DNA of 12,547 bases from JBLNCE01 sp050260415 (GTDB lineage Bacteria; Bacillota; UBA4882; JAAYXC01), in assembly GCA_050260415.1 (NCBI GenBank), contig JBLNCE010000205.1, positions 1 through 12,547 of the forward strand, read 5' to 3'. The translations under genes were made by a program, and so were the position numbers. Position 1 is the stretch's first letter, and each line of letters opens with the position of its first letter. The notes beneath the pieces are model-generated. The model was not told the origin of the DNA, ran no database searches, and worked only from the letters and a program-made list of their open reading frames with translations. This document shows positions 1-6,610 of the stretch, one piece after another.

Positions 1-129
1 CCGTCGGCATGATACATCTTCAAAACAAGCCCCCCGTCTTGGTTGACTAAGCAGGATCTCCGCCCACGCTAGCGAACAAGATCCCAGTTTGCACATTACA
101 CGGATCCGAACTGAGGAGGGAATCACCGC

Positions 130-804
130 ATGAACATCGGTTACCCCGTGGGGAGCTGCGCCAATCACGGGCCGGCGCCCATCCCCCAGGAAGGCAAATG
201 GGTCAAGTCCAAGCGCATCGAGGATATCTCCGGCCTGACCCACGGCGTGGGCTGGTGCGCGCCGCAGCAGGGCGCCTGTAAGCTGACCCTGAACGTTAAG
301 TCCGGCATCATCCAGGAGGCGCTGGTGGAGACGATCGGCTGCACGGGCATGACGCAGTCGGCGGCCATGGCCGGCGAGATCCTGCCGGGCAAGACCATCC
401 TCGAAGCGCTCAATACCGACCTGGTCTGCGACGCGATCAACGTGGCCATGCGCGAGCTGTTTCTCCAGATCGCCTATGGGCGCAGTCAGACGGCTTTTTC
501 CGAGGGCGGCCTGCCCGTGGGCTCGGGCTATGAGGAACTGGGGCACACGCTCCGCTCCATCATCGGCACCATCTACGGTTCGACCAAGACCGGCCCCCGC
601 TACTTCGAGATCGCGGAAGGGTACGTGACCAAGCTGGCGCTGGACGAGGAGAACCAGATCATCGGCTACCAATTCGTGAATCTCGGCAAGCTGATGGCCA
701 AGATCCGCGGCGGCGCCGAGCCCAACAAGGCGTACGAGGAATCGGTCGGTACCTACGGCCGGTTCGGCGAGGCGGCGAAGGTCATCGATCCGAGGGCGGA
801 ATAG
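130..804 (+). CDS. NifU-like iron-sulfur cluster scaffold protein
   Basis: This 224-residue cytoplasmic protein resembles the NifU/IscU N-terminal scaffold family in the divergent form that is usually encoded beside a GGGtGRT protein. Five cysteines are visible at residues 10, 43, 50, 71 and 100. Cys71 lies in a GCTGMTQSAAMAGE stretch that matches the scaffold's G-C-x-x-x-x-x-S signature, and Cys100 (LVCDAIN) would be a second cluster ligand. The start is supported by an AGGAGG at 114-119, ten bases before the ATG. From family knowledge the role would be transient assembly or transfer of an Fe-S cluster. The target is unknown; the neighbour suggests a dedicated partner rather than general Isc/Suf housekeeping. 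No HscA/HscB, cysteine desulfurase or ferredoxin gene is in view. The family call is firm and the exact role is inference. Confidence 0.85.
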   Translation: MNIGYPVGSCANHGPAPIPQEGKWVKSKRIEDISGLTHGVGWCAPQQGACKLTLNVKSGIIQEALVETIGCTGMTQSAAMAGEILPGKTILEALNTDLVCDAINVAMRELFLQIAYGRSQTAFSEGGLPVGSGYEELGHTLRSIIGTIYGSTKTGPRYFEIAEGYVTKLALDEENQIIGYQFVNLGKLMAKIRGGAEPNKAYEESVGTYGRFGEAAKVIDPRAE

Positions 805-826
805 AGGGAGAAACCTAACCCCCGTC

Positions 827-846
827 CCCTTCCCTAAAGGGAAGGG
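827..846. repeat. 8-bp hairpin in a REP-like element
   Basis: CCCTTCCC (827-834) pairs perfectly with GGGAAGGG (839-846) around a TAAA loop, 22 bases after the scaffold gene's stop. No T-run follows, so it is a weak terminator candidate. The surrounding sequence from about 812 resembles that at 5439-5478, which suggests a dispersed palindromic element rather than a dedicated terminator. Confidence 0.6.
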
Positions 847-885
847 AGCCAATGGGTGAACATGTAAAGGGCACGGAGGAGTTGG

Positions 886-978
886 ATGGAGAGGCGAGAT
901 GTTGTCACAGGCCAGATGATCGATGCGATCGAGCGATGCATGCGCATTGATCTTGCGACGCTAAAGGAGGTATCATAA
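886..978 (+). CDS. Small 30-residue ORF between scaffold and GGGtGRT genes
   Basis: An ATG at 886 opens 30 codons ending in TAA at 976-978, and the next gene's ATG follows at 979 with no gap. A GGAGGAG at 875-881 lies 4-6 bases upstream and is a good ribosome binding site. An in-frame TAA at 865-867 closes the frame upstream. The peptide begins MERRDVVTGQMIDAIERC and continues with MRIDLATLKEVS. It reads as one amphipathic, charged helix with a single cysteine and no membrane segment. The next gene's AAAGGAGG lies inside its last codons, so the two could be translationally coupled. It may be a real small protein of the Fe-S scaffold/GGGtGRT operon or only a coupling leader. I do not recognise its family. 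Confidence 0.5.
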   Translation: MERRDVVTGQMIDAIERCMRIDLATLKEVS

Positions 979-1980
979 ATGGCTCAATTTGAAGGCATGG
1001 AACGCAGAATGCCAAAGATCGAAGCCAAGCTCAAGGAGCTGGGCTTTGCGGATTTGGAAGCAGCCAGAGACTTCTGTCTGGCAAAAGGCATCAACGTGGA
1101 GGAGACGGTCAAGGGCGTGCAGCCGATCGCGTTCGAGAACGCGGTTTGGGCTTATACGCTGGGCACGGCCATTGCGCTAAAGAAGGGAACCAAGGTGGCG
1201 GCCGACGCGGCGCGGGCCATCGGCGAGGGGCTGCAGGTCTTCTGCGTGCCGGGGTCGGTGGCGGACCAGCGCCAGGTCGGCATCGGCCATGGCAATCTCG
1301 GCGGCATGCTGCTGGAGGAGCAGACGAAGGTCTTCGCCCTGGTCGCGGGGCACGAGTCGTTTGCCGCCGCCGAGGGGGCCTCGGGCATCACGAAATACGC
1401 GGACAAGGCGCGCAAGGAACCGCTCCGCGTCATCCTCGTGGGGCTGGGCAAGGATGCGGGCCAGATCATCGCCCGGGTGACCGGCTTCACGCACGTGGAG
1501 ACGGATTACGACTTTTCCAAGGGTGAACTCAAGATCCTCAACACCAAGACCTACGGCAAGGATCCGAACCGGCAGAAGGTCAAGGTCTACGGCGCCGCCT
1601 CGGTGGACGAGGGCGTGGCCATCATGCGGCACGAGCAGGTGGACGTCTCCATCACCGGCAACTCCACCAACCCGACCCGCTTTACCCACCCGACGGTCGG
1701 CACCTACAAGAAGTGGTGCGCTGAGAACGGCAAGCGCTTCTTCTCCGTGGCCTCGGGCGGCGGCACCGGCCGCACGCTCCATCCCGACAACATGGCCGCC
1801 GGGCCGGCCAGCTACGGCTTTACCGACACCCTGGGCCGCATGCACGGCGACGCGCAGTTCGCGGGCTCCAGTTCGGTCCCGGCGCACGTGGACATGATGG
1901 GCTTCATCGGCATGGGCAACAACCCCATCGTGGGCGCGACCGTGGCTCTGGCCTGCCAGGTAGCGGGGGCGCTGGGGTAA
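979..1980 (+). CDS. GGGtGRT protein (PF14057-type)
   Basis: This 333-residue protein carries the family's namesake motif GGGTGRT at residues 260-266, within FSVASGGGTGRTLHPDN. Other conserved blocks are IPGSVADxR-like FCVPGSVADQRQVGIGHGN (about 88-106), LVAGHESFAAAEGA (121-134), VDVSITGNSTNPTRF (221-235) and the C-terminal GSSSVPAHVDMMGFIGMGNN (296-315). The biochemical function is not established. The family is found mostly in anaerobes and is typically encoded next to a NifU-like scaffold, as here, so dependence on an Fe-S cluster is a reasonable inference. There is no signal peptide and no membrane segment, so it is cytoplasmic. The start is well supported by AAAGGAGG at 963-970, eight bases before the ATG, and by homology from the first residues. 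Length is normal for the family. It probably shares a transcript with the genes at 130 and 886. Confidence 0.92.
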   Translation: MAQFEGMERRMPKIEAKLKELGFADLEAARDFCLAKGINVEETVKGVQPIAFENAVWAYTLGTAIALKKGTKVAADAARAIGEGLQVFCVPGSVADQRQVGIGHGNLGGMLLEEQTKVFALVAGHESFAAAEGASGITKYADKARKEPLRVILVGLGKDAGQIIARVTGFTHVETDYDFSKGELKILNTKTYGKDPNRQKVKVYGAASVDEGVAIMRHEQVDVSITGNSTNPTRFTHPTVGTYKKWCAENGKRFFSVASGGGTGRTLHPDNMAAGPASYGFTDTLGRMHGDAQFAGSSSVPAHVDMMGFIGMGNNPIVGATVALACQVAGALG

Positions 1981-2116
1981 GAGCGGGCAAAAGGCAAGAG
2001 GTAAGAGGCATTAAGCAAAGGACAAGCTTGTCCACCGTAGCTCTAGCGAAGGTGGAAGGCAAAAGGGAATAGGTAGGTGTCCACCGCGGCTTTTGTCAAA
2101 TGTCGATGATTGAATC
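1981..2116. repeat. Purine-rich spacer with dispersed palindromes
   Basis: No gene is visible. The first 40 bases are purine-rich with loose repeats of the type GGCAA/GAGGTAA/GAGGCA. They are followed by a perfect 10-base palindrome ACAAGCTTGT (2022-2031) and an imperfect hairpin whose arms are TCCACC (2031-2036) and GGTGGA (2051-2056). A second CCACC lies at 2091-2095, so alternative pairings with the same GGTGG are possible. The pattern looks like degraded dispersed intergenic repeats. Copy number cannot be judged from one window. Confidence 0.45.
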
Positions 2117-2143
2117 CAGGGGCGCACGGCTTGTGCGCCCCTG
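2117..2143 (+). terminator. Perfect 11-bp GC-rich hairpin, possible terminator
   Basis: CAGGGGCGCAC (2117-2127) pairs perfectly with GTGCGCCCCTG (2133-2143) around a 5-base loop, about 137 bases after the GGGtGRT gene's stop. Only CCTTA follows instead of a T-run, so it would be a non-canonical terminator or another dispersed palindrome. Confidence 0.45.
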
Positions 2144-2155
2144 CCTTACGGTAAT

Positions 2156-2408
2156 TCATTTTCCCATGACCCGGTTTCGCTGGACCAGGAGATCCACATG
2201 ATCCGCCTCAAACTCGCACTCATACGTCCCTAATCTTGGATTTCGAAAGCACCTTGACTGGTGGCGGCTTTGGCGCAATAGCTCGTACGCGGGAAAGCCG
2301 CAGGAAGTTGCCTGTGGCCACCAACGGGACGCCCTGCCGCTTGAGAAGTTCGAGATTGTCGCCCCGTTCACCCGCACCGTGGAGGAAGAGAATGAGGGGC
2401 CGTTTCAA
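2156..2408 (-). pseudogene. Remnants of an alpha/beta-hydrolase esterase gene and a second fragment
   Basis: Reading leftwards from about 2423 (RFYLKRPLILFLHGAGERGD, then NLELLKRQGVPLVATG), the sequence matches the first strand and oxyanion-loop region of dienelactone-hydrolase/PHB-depolymerase-type esterases, in which the HGxGERGD motif is characteristic. After roughly 2305 the similarity stops and the frame ends in TGA at 2220. No nucleophile-elbow GxSxG, aspartate or histidine region follows. In a second frame, 2290-2156 gives a coding-looking tail that ends ...GTYECEFEADHVDLLVQR and runs to a stop near 2156; this may be the end of another gene. The region therefore looks like two gene fragments joined by deletion or frameshift. 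The esterase identity of the first piece is fairly secure and the second is not identified. Confidence 0.55.
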
Positions 2409-2426
2409 ATAAAACCGGATCGCGTT

Positions 2427-2460
2427 CCCTTTTCGTGTATTCTGTGTGTTTCGGGGTTAC
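2427..2460. repeat. Degenerate TTTCGTGT-rich repeat remnant
   Basis: The stretch CTTTTCGTGTATTCTGTGTG and the following TTTCGGGGTT alternates TTTCGTGT-like units. It abuts the esterase remnant and the 3' end of the glucuronidase gene. It resembles short intergenic repeats common in some large environmental genomes, but with one copy in view this is only a suggestion. Confidence 0.3.
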
Positions 2461-2483
2461 GATCGGGGCTTCTCACGCCGCTC

Positions 2484-4241
2484 TTAGGAAGGCTTTTTTG
2501 ACCACCGCTCCCGCAGAAAATGCGCGGCCATCTTGGGCTGCCGCTCGCGCGTGAAGACGCCCTTGCGGTTGCCGAGCACCCGCCGCACGCTCTGGCCGGT
2601 CATAAAGTCGGCCAGGTTCCAAACGTGCTCCCCGGCCACGAAACTGAGTTCATCAAGGGTTTCCCCGTAGATACGCAGGAATTCCACCTGATACTCCTCG
2701 GAGAACATCTGGGGAGGCAGGGCGTGCATGCCCGCGATGGTGTCGGCGCCGAACTCGGTCAAGACGACTGGTTTGCCGTACTTGGCGTGCCAGCGGCGGA
2801 GGTCGTGCGCGAGCCGCTCCTTGACCGCATCCAGGCGGCCGCACTCACTGTACCAGCCGTAGTAACGGTTCACGCAGATAAAATCGAACAGGTGGCCGCA
2901 TTGTTCCTGGTCTACGCCGACGCAGGTCACCATGGTCACCGGCCGGTCGCCGTCCAGGCGCCGGATGGTCGCCGCGACACGTTCGAAGTATGGTAACGCG
3001 GCAGGCTCCCCCGACTCCGGTTCGTTGGCCACACTCCAGGCGATGACGCTGGGGTGGTTTTTATCCCGCTGGTAGAGCTCCGCAAGCATGCGGCAGTGGT
3101 TGGCCAGGGTCTTGTCGTTGACGCGCGCCGGCGAGAAAGCGCCGTGTTCGCTCCGCAACCCCACCGCCGGACACTCGTCGATCACCAGCAGCCCCAGACG
3201 GTCGGCGAGCTGCATAAGTTCCTCCGCGTAGGGGTAGTGGGAAGTGCGGAACGAGTTGGCCCCCAGCCATTTTAGCAGATTCAAGTCTTTTTGGATGAGG
3301 GGCAGATGCAAGCCTCGCCCCACGAGGTGAAAATCGTCGTGGCGGCAACAGCCCTTGAGATAGATTGGTTCGCCGTTTAAAAGGATCCGGTCGCCCTGGA
3401 TCTCGATCGTGCGGATCCCGAATGTCTCGGTGTACGCGTCGATCACCTCGCCGTGTGCGTCGAGCAATTCGACCTGAAGCTTATAGAGGCAAGGGCGGTC
3501 CGGGCTCCACGTTTCGTACGCCGCCAGCGTGAATTCGCCGCGGTCGGCGTGGGTCGTCTGCTCCGCGGCCACGCGTCCCAGGCGGTCGAGGATGCGCACC
3601 CGGCGCCGGGCGGCTTCGCCGTCAATCGTTAAATCGTACGCCACCCGCGCCTTGCCTTCCACGATGGCAGTGCGGACCGTCACGTCGGCCAGGTAGGTTT
3701 GACCGGTGGTGTATAGATGCACCGAGCGATGGAGGCCGGCATAGTTGAAGAAATCGAAGTGCTGCTCCAGGTATTTTTTGTCCGTCCCGGGCAGCGTCTC
3801 CAGGCTGCCTGGCGGGATGCAGGTCCAGTCGAGAATATTGTTTACTCTGACGGCCACCATGTTCTCCGCGCCCGGTTTGAGCAGGGAGGCCGTGTCCGCC
3901 TCGCACGGCAGATGCCCGCCATCGCGCTCCATTAGCTTTTGCCCGTTGATCCAGACCGTCGCCCGGTAGTTGACCGCACCGAGCCGGAGCCAGATCCGCC
4001 GGCCGGACCAAGACGCGGGGACGAAAAACCGCCGCAGATACCAGACGCTGCCCAGATAGTCCCGCAGGTCCGGCCGGGCGACGAGTTCGTTGAAACTGGC
4101 CGGCACGGCCATGGGTTCAGGGTCCGGCAACGCCTGAAACCAGCCTTGCGCCTCGCCAGCCTCGTCGGGATCGATCTGAAAGTCCCAGAATCCGTCCAGG
4201 GTGCGCAGTTCGCGCCGGGCGTTCTCTTGTGGGTAGAGCAT
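2484..4241 (-). CDS. uidA: Beta-glucuronidase (GH2)
   Basis: This 585-residue enzyme hydrolyses beta-D-glucuronides and aligns over its whole length with Escherichia coli UidA. The sugar-binding jelly roll (about 1-180) includes VPASFNE and DFFNYAGLHRSVHLYTT. The Ig-like domain covers about 181-275 and the TIM barrel about 276-585. The acid/base Glu407 is in WSVANEP and the nucleophile Glu496 is in LTEFGADTIAG. The N-x-K pair that recognises the glucuronate carboxylate is present as Asn558 and Lys560 (GNRKGVFTRER), so this is a glucuronidase rather than a galactosidase. The active-site loop after DECPAVG is about ten residues shorter than in E. coli. I chose the ATG at 4241 rather than 4256 because homology begins at MLYPQ and GGGAGG lies seven bases upstream. 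It has no signal peptide, so it is cytoplasmic and would need imported substrate. It is cotranscribed with the gene ending 23 bases upstream. Confidence 0.95.
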   Translation of the reverse strand: MLYPQENARRELRTLDGFWDFQIDPDEAGEAQGWFQALPDPEPMAVPASFNELVARPDLRDYLGSVWYLRRFFVPASWSGRRIWLRLGAVNYRATVWINGQKLMERDGGHLPCEADTASLLKPGAENMVAVRVNNILDWTCIPPGSLETLPGTDKKYLEQHFDFFNYAGLHRSVHLYTTGQTYLADVTVRTAIVEGKARVAYDLTIDGEAARRRVRILDRLGRVAAEQTTHADRGEFTLAAYETWSPDRPCLYKLQVELLDAHGEVIDAYTETFGIRTIEIQGDRILLNGEPIYLKGCCRHDDFHLVGRGLHLPLIQKDLNLLKWLGANSFRTSHYPYAEELMQLADRLGLLVIDECPAVGLRSEHGAFSPARVNDKTLANHCRMLAELYQRDKNHPSVIAWSVANEPESGEPAALPYFERVAATIRRLDGDRPVTMVTCVGVDQEQCGHLFDFICVNRYYGWYSECGRLDAVKERLAHDLRRWHAKYGKPVVLTEFGADTIAGMHALPPQMFSEEYQVEFLRIYGETLDELSFVAGEHVWNLADFMTGQSVRRVLGNRKGVFTRERQPKMAAHFLRERWSKKPS

Positions 4242-4264
4242 GGCAAAGCCTCCCATTCTACTGG

Positions 4265-5404
4265 TTAGTTATAAGCGCCTCTCCGTTTCTCGAACTCCTC
4301 CAGCATCGTCATGAAGTTATCGTATTTCGTCCCCACGGCGATCGAATGGCTGCTGCCGAAGATGTACCGGCCGCCCGGCGCGCCGGCTTCAACGGCGCGG
4401 CGCACGTCCCCGGCCACGTCTTCCTTTGTCCCGCCGACCAAGTGCTCGACCGCCACGCCGCCCCATAAGCAGAGCCGGTCCCCGTACCGCTCCTTGACCG
4501 CGGACAGGTCCATCCCGGCCGAGGGTTGGATGGACTGGTAGCAGTCGTAGCCTGCCTCGACGAACATGTCCAGGAGTTTCCAGTTGTTGCCGCAGGCGTG
4601 CTTGACGACGAACTTGCCGTGACGCTTCACATTGTCCACGCGCGCCTCGATCGCGGGCAGGCAGTATTGTCTGAACATCGCCGGCGAGATCATGGGCCCC
4701 GCGTTGTACGCAAAGTCCTGCCCCCAGATGACGCCGTCGATGCCGGGACGAAGGTAATATGCGTCCTTGGCGTTGGCCTCCGCGAGCGCCTGCCGGTAGG
4801 CCGCCTCGACCAGTGACGGATTGAGGGCGTACTCGGTCAGGCCGCGCTCCATCCCGCCCAGGAGGATCAGGCCGACCTCACCCCCGGAAGGGCCCAGGAA
4901 GAACTTCTCCGGCCCCAGGTCTTCGATGACGTGGTCCAATACCTCGAAGACGGAGGGGTCCGGGGGGAGGGGTTCCGCCTGGGTGAAGTCCTCTTCCCTG
5001 AAGGTGCGCGTCCATGCGGTTGGGTCATGGACCATCGTGATGTTCGCCGTGACCGCCGAGTACTTATAGACGCGGCCCGCATCGTCGATCCACGTGCCGT
5101 CGTCGACCCGCCGCGGCGGCTTGGGGCGGTAATCCTTTGGCGGAACGAGGTAGGGCGAGAGATTGACGAGGTCCAGGCAATCCAGCTTGCGGTGGAGGGC
5201 CACCAGGTCCTCTTCCCAGCTCTGAACGACTTCATCCCGGCGGCCTTCCCAAAAGGCGATCCGGCTCTTGGCCTTGGCGCGCAGATAAGTCTCATGGCCC
5301 AGGATTCGCTGCACCGTGTCGAAGTCGACCGCGAATTCGCCGAAGGGAATCTTGTCGGGGATCCCGCCCGCTAGAGCTGTGCGCACGCGTTCCTTGCCGG
5401 TCAT
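4265..5404 (-). CDS. Uroporphyrinogen decarboxylase-superfamily protein (MtaA/CmuA-like)
   Basis: This 379-residue protein has the URO-D TIM-barrel fold seen in HemE and in corrinoid or coenzyme-M methyltransferases. Typical blocks are the N-terminal MTGKERVRTALAGGIPDKIP, DGVIWGQDFAYNAGPMISPAMF (about 223-244), and KFVVKHACGNNWKLLDMFVEAGYD (about 264-287). The HemE RPVWxMRQAGR substrate-binding motif is absent, so a role in haem synthesis is unlikely. The His-x-Cys pair (His269, Cys271) matches two of the zinc ligands of MtaA-type methyltransferases. Where those enzymes have a third ligand in a PGCGI-like motif, this protein has FGSSHSIAVGT with His353. It may be a methyltransferase or demethylase with altered metal site, but the reaction cannot be named. 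Start at 5404: GGAGG lies nine bases upstream and the family's N-terminus fits. It is the first gene of an operon with the beta-glucuronidase. No signal peptide. Confidence 0.85.
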   Translation of the reverse strand: MTGKERVRTALAGGIPDKIPFGEFAVDFDTVQRILGHETYLRAKAKSRIAFWEGRRDEVVQSWEEDLVALHRKLDCLDLVNLSPYLVPPKDYRPKPPRRVDDGTWIDDAGRVYKYSAVTANITMVHDPTAWTRTFREEDFTQAEPLPPDPSVFEVLDHVIEDLGPEKFFLGPSGGEVGLILLGGMERGLTEYALNPSLVEAAYRQALAEANAKDAYYLRPGIDGVIWGQDFAYNAGPMISPAMFRQYCLPAIEARVDNVKRHGKFVVKHACGNNWKLLDMFVEAGYDCYQSIQPSAGMDLSAVKERYGDRLCLWGGVAVEHLVGGTKEDVAGDVRRAVEAGAPGGRYIFGSSHSIAVGTKYDNFMTMLEEFEKRRGAYN

Positions 5405-5455
5405 GGGATGCCGCCTCCGATGTGGTCTTCTATTGTAGGAACTCATCCCCGGCCC

Positions 5456-5476
5456 CCCTCTCTTTTGAAGGGAGGG
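5456..5476. repeat. 9-bp hairpin, second copy of the REP-like element
   Basis: CCCTCTCTT (5456-5464) pairs with AAGGGAGGG (5468-5476) with one G-T wobble and a TTG loop. The flank from 5439 (AACTCATCCCCGGCCCCC) resembles that of the hairpin at 827-846. It lies between the starts/ends of two minus-strand genes and lacks a T-run. Confidence 0.5.
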
Positions 5477-5567
5477 AGTGTCGAGGCGGTCCATGCCATG
5501 CGGATCCCGCTGCTCTTCGGGGAGGCGCGGACGCAGGCATGAGCGTATACGTTTCTCTACAAGCGAC

Positions 5568-6275
5568 CTACGGGGTCCTATGACATCCTTTCAAATCAAA
5601 GCCCCCGATTACGTCAGCATAGGTGGCGATGGCCTGTTCGCCCCGTTCCGTCAGCTTATATACGCCCCTCTCCACCCGCTCGAACCAGCCATAATGGTTG
5701 TCCTGGAGAATAGCGCCGGTTTTCTGCGATCCCGTCGCTTGCCGCAGATCCTTGACCTTTGCCGTTCCCCTGGCCAGCAAGGCGTTTGCGACGCGCAATG
5801 CCTCTTCGCGATAGACCGTAACCACGGGACGCCGATTGCCGCCGCCGACATTGTAATCGCCTGTTCGCTGATGAAACTCGCCCAAGAGGAACCGGCGTTT
5901 CTTCGGCGCCGGCCTCGGTGCATAAGGCCCGGGATCGCAGACGATCTCCACCCGCGAGCTTTGCGCCGCAAAGTGAACCGCGATCAGCCCAAGACCCAAG
6001 CGGCGGCAGAGACCTTGCACTTTGTACCAGTGGCGGCGCGCCGCGCTTTTGGGCGCTTCCACGGCCAGATAGACCGCGTCGGTAAGCGTCAAACGTTCGA
6101 TGCCTTGCAGGACGAGCGTCAGATTCACGGCCGGTTTGAGTTCGACCACGACGAGTTCATCGCCGCGTACCGCCACCAGGTCGCAGCTTTTGACTTCCCC
6201 GCGGACTTCATAGCCCTGGGCTTCGAGGAATAGTTTGACGGGGGCATAGAGGGCGGTCTCGTTCCGTTTCCGCAT
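5568..6275 (-). CDS. DUF2161 PD-(D/E)XK nuclease-fold protein with C-terminal winged helix
   Basis: This 235-residue protein matches the DUF2161 family (PF09929), often annotated as a putative phosphodiesterase. The N-terminal half has a PD-(D/E)XK core: LYAPVKLFLEAQGYEVRGEV (about 9-28), Asp32 in CDLVAV, and Glu45-Leu-Lys47 in VVVELKP. It continues with LCRRLGLGLIAVHF and the family-typical VEIVCDPGPYAPRPAPKKR. The C-terminal part (about 160-225) reads as a winged helix: ALLARGTAKVKDLRQATGSQ, then DNHYGWFERVERGVYKLTERG. The active-site residues look intact. The substrate is not known; a DNA- or RNA-processing role is inferred from the fold. The start is supported by GAGGAG nine bases upstream of the ATG. 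It is encoded divergently from the gene at 6611 and no toxin, restriction or defence partner is visible. Confidence 0.88.
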   Translation of the reverse strand: MRKRNETALYAPVKLFLEAQGYEVRGEVKSCDLVAVRGDELVVVELKPAVNLTLVLQGIERLTLTDAVYLAVEAPKSAARRHWYKVQGLCRRLGLGLIAVHFAAQSSRVEIVCDPGPYAPRPAPKKRRFLLGEFHQRTGDYNVGGGNRRPVVTVYREEALRVANALLARGTAKVKDLRQATGSQKTGAILQDNHYGWFERVERGVYKLTERGEQAIATYADVIGGFDLKGCHRTP

Positions 6276-6414
6276 TTCGGGAGTCTCCTCGGCGTCTGTC
6301 TCCGGCAGGTCTTTTCGACGCAGGCGGGCTTCATCCCTGTTCCGACGGCCGAGTCCAAAGTGAATAAGTCGAAGGCCGGAAACCCTGCAAGACCTTTGCC
6401 TTGTGCGTGACCGT

Positions 6415-6427
6415 TTGCGTTACGCAA
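6415..6427. promoter_or_regulatory. 13-base palindrome, candidate operator
   Basis: TTGCGT-T-ACGCAA is a perfect dyad with one central base. It lies in the AT-rich middle of the divergent intergenic region. It shares GCGTTAC with the near-palindrome at 6488-6501 in opposite orientation. This size and symmetry suit a dimeric helix-turn-helix regulator, but no regulator gene is in view. Confidence 0.4.
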
Positions 6428-6451
6428 TTATCATCGGAGGCAATTTTGGTA

Positions 6452-6501
6452 TTTACGGATCGCCGTTTCTTTTTGTATAGTTGATCTGTAACGCGCGTCA
6501 C
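6452..6501 (+). promoter_or_regulatory. Candidate sigma70-type promoter with overlapping dyad
   Basis: TTTACG (6452-6457) and TATAGT (6476-6481), 18 bases apart, resemble -35 and -10 boxes reading towards the gene at 6611. The expected start point near 6488 falls in GTAACGCGCGTCAC (6488-6501), which is symmetrical at 12 of 14 positions and well placed to act as an operator. The leader would be about 120 bases. Confidence 0.35.
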
Positions 6502-6610
6502 GATCGGGCGGGCCGTGAAAACACCGGCGGTTATTCGCGGTTCGCGACCCTGATGCGGCTTGGGCCGCCGCGTTGCATAGCGCGGATCATGAAAGATGGG
6601 GGGACGCGCC

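Larger units (their letters stand above)
6276..6610. other. Divergent intergenic region
   Basis: This 335-base region separates two divergently read genes and contains no convincing coding sequence. It holds the candidate promoter and dyads listed separately. Its centre (about 6415-6485) is more AT-rich than the surrounding genes, as expected for a promoter region. Confidence 0.5.

Noticed and set aside
43..71. TTGACT at 43-48 as a promoter -35 box for the scaffold gene
   Set aside because: No recognisable -10 hexamer lies 16-18 bases downstream; the first 129 bases show only the AGGAGG ribosome binding site.
1177..1887. A 236-codon minus-strand frame opposite the GGGtGRT gene
   Set aside because: It is antisense to a clearly conserved gene, rich in Gly/Arg/His, and arises from the high third-position GC of the real frame.
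4242..4256. Upstream in-frame ATG for the beta-glucuronidase
   Set aside because: Using it would place the GGGAGG ribosome binding site inside the coding sequence; homology to UidA begins at the ATG at 4241.
5405..5494. 30-codon N-terminal extension of the URO-D-family protein
   Set aside because: The extension translates the REP-like hairpin, is Arg/Pro-rich and non-homologous; the ATG at 5404 has GGAGG nine bases upstream.
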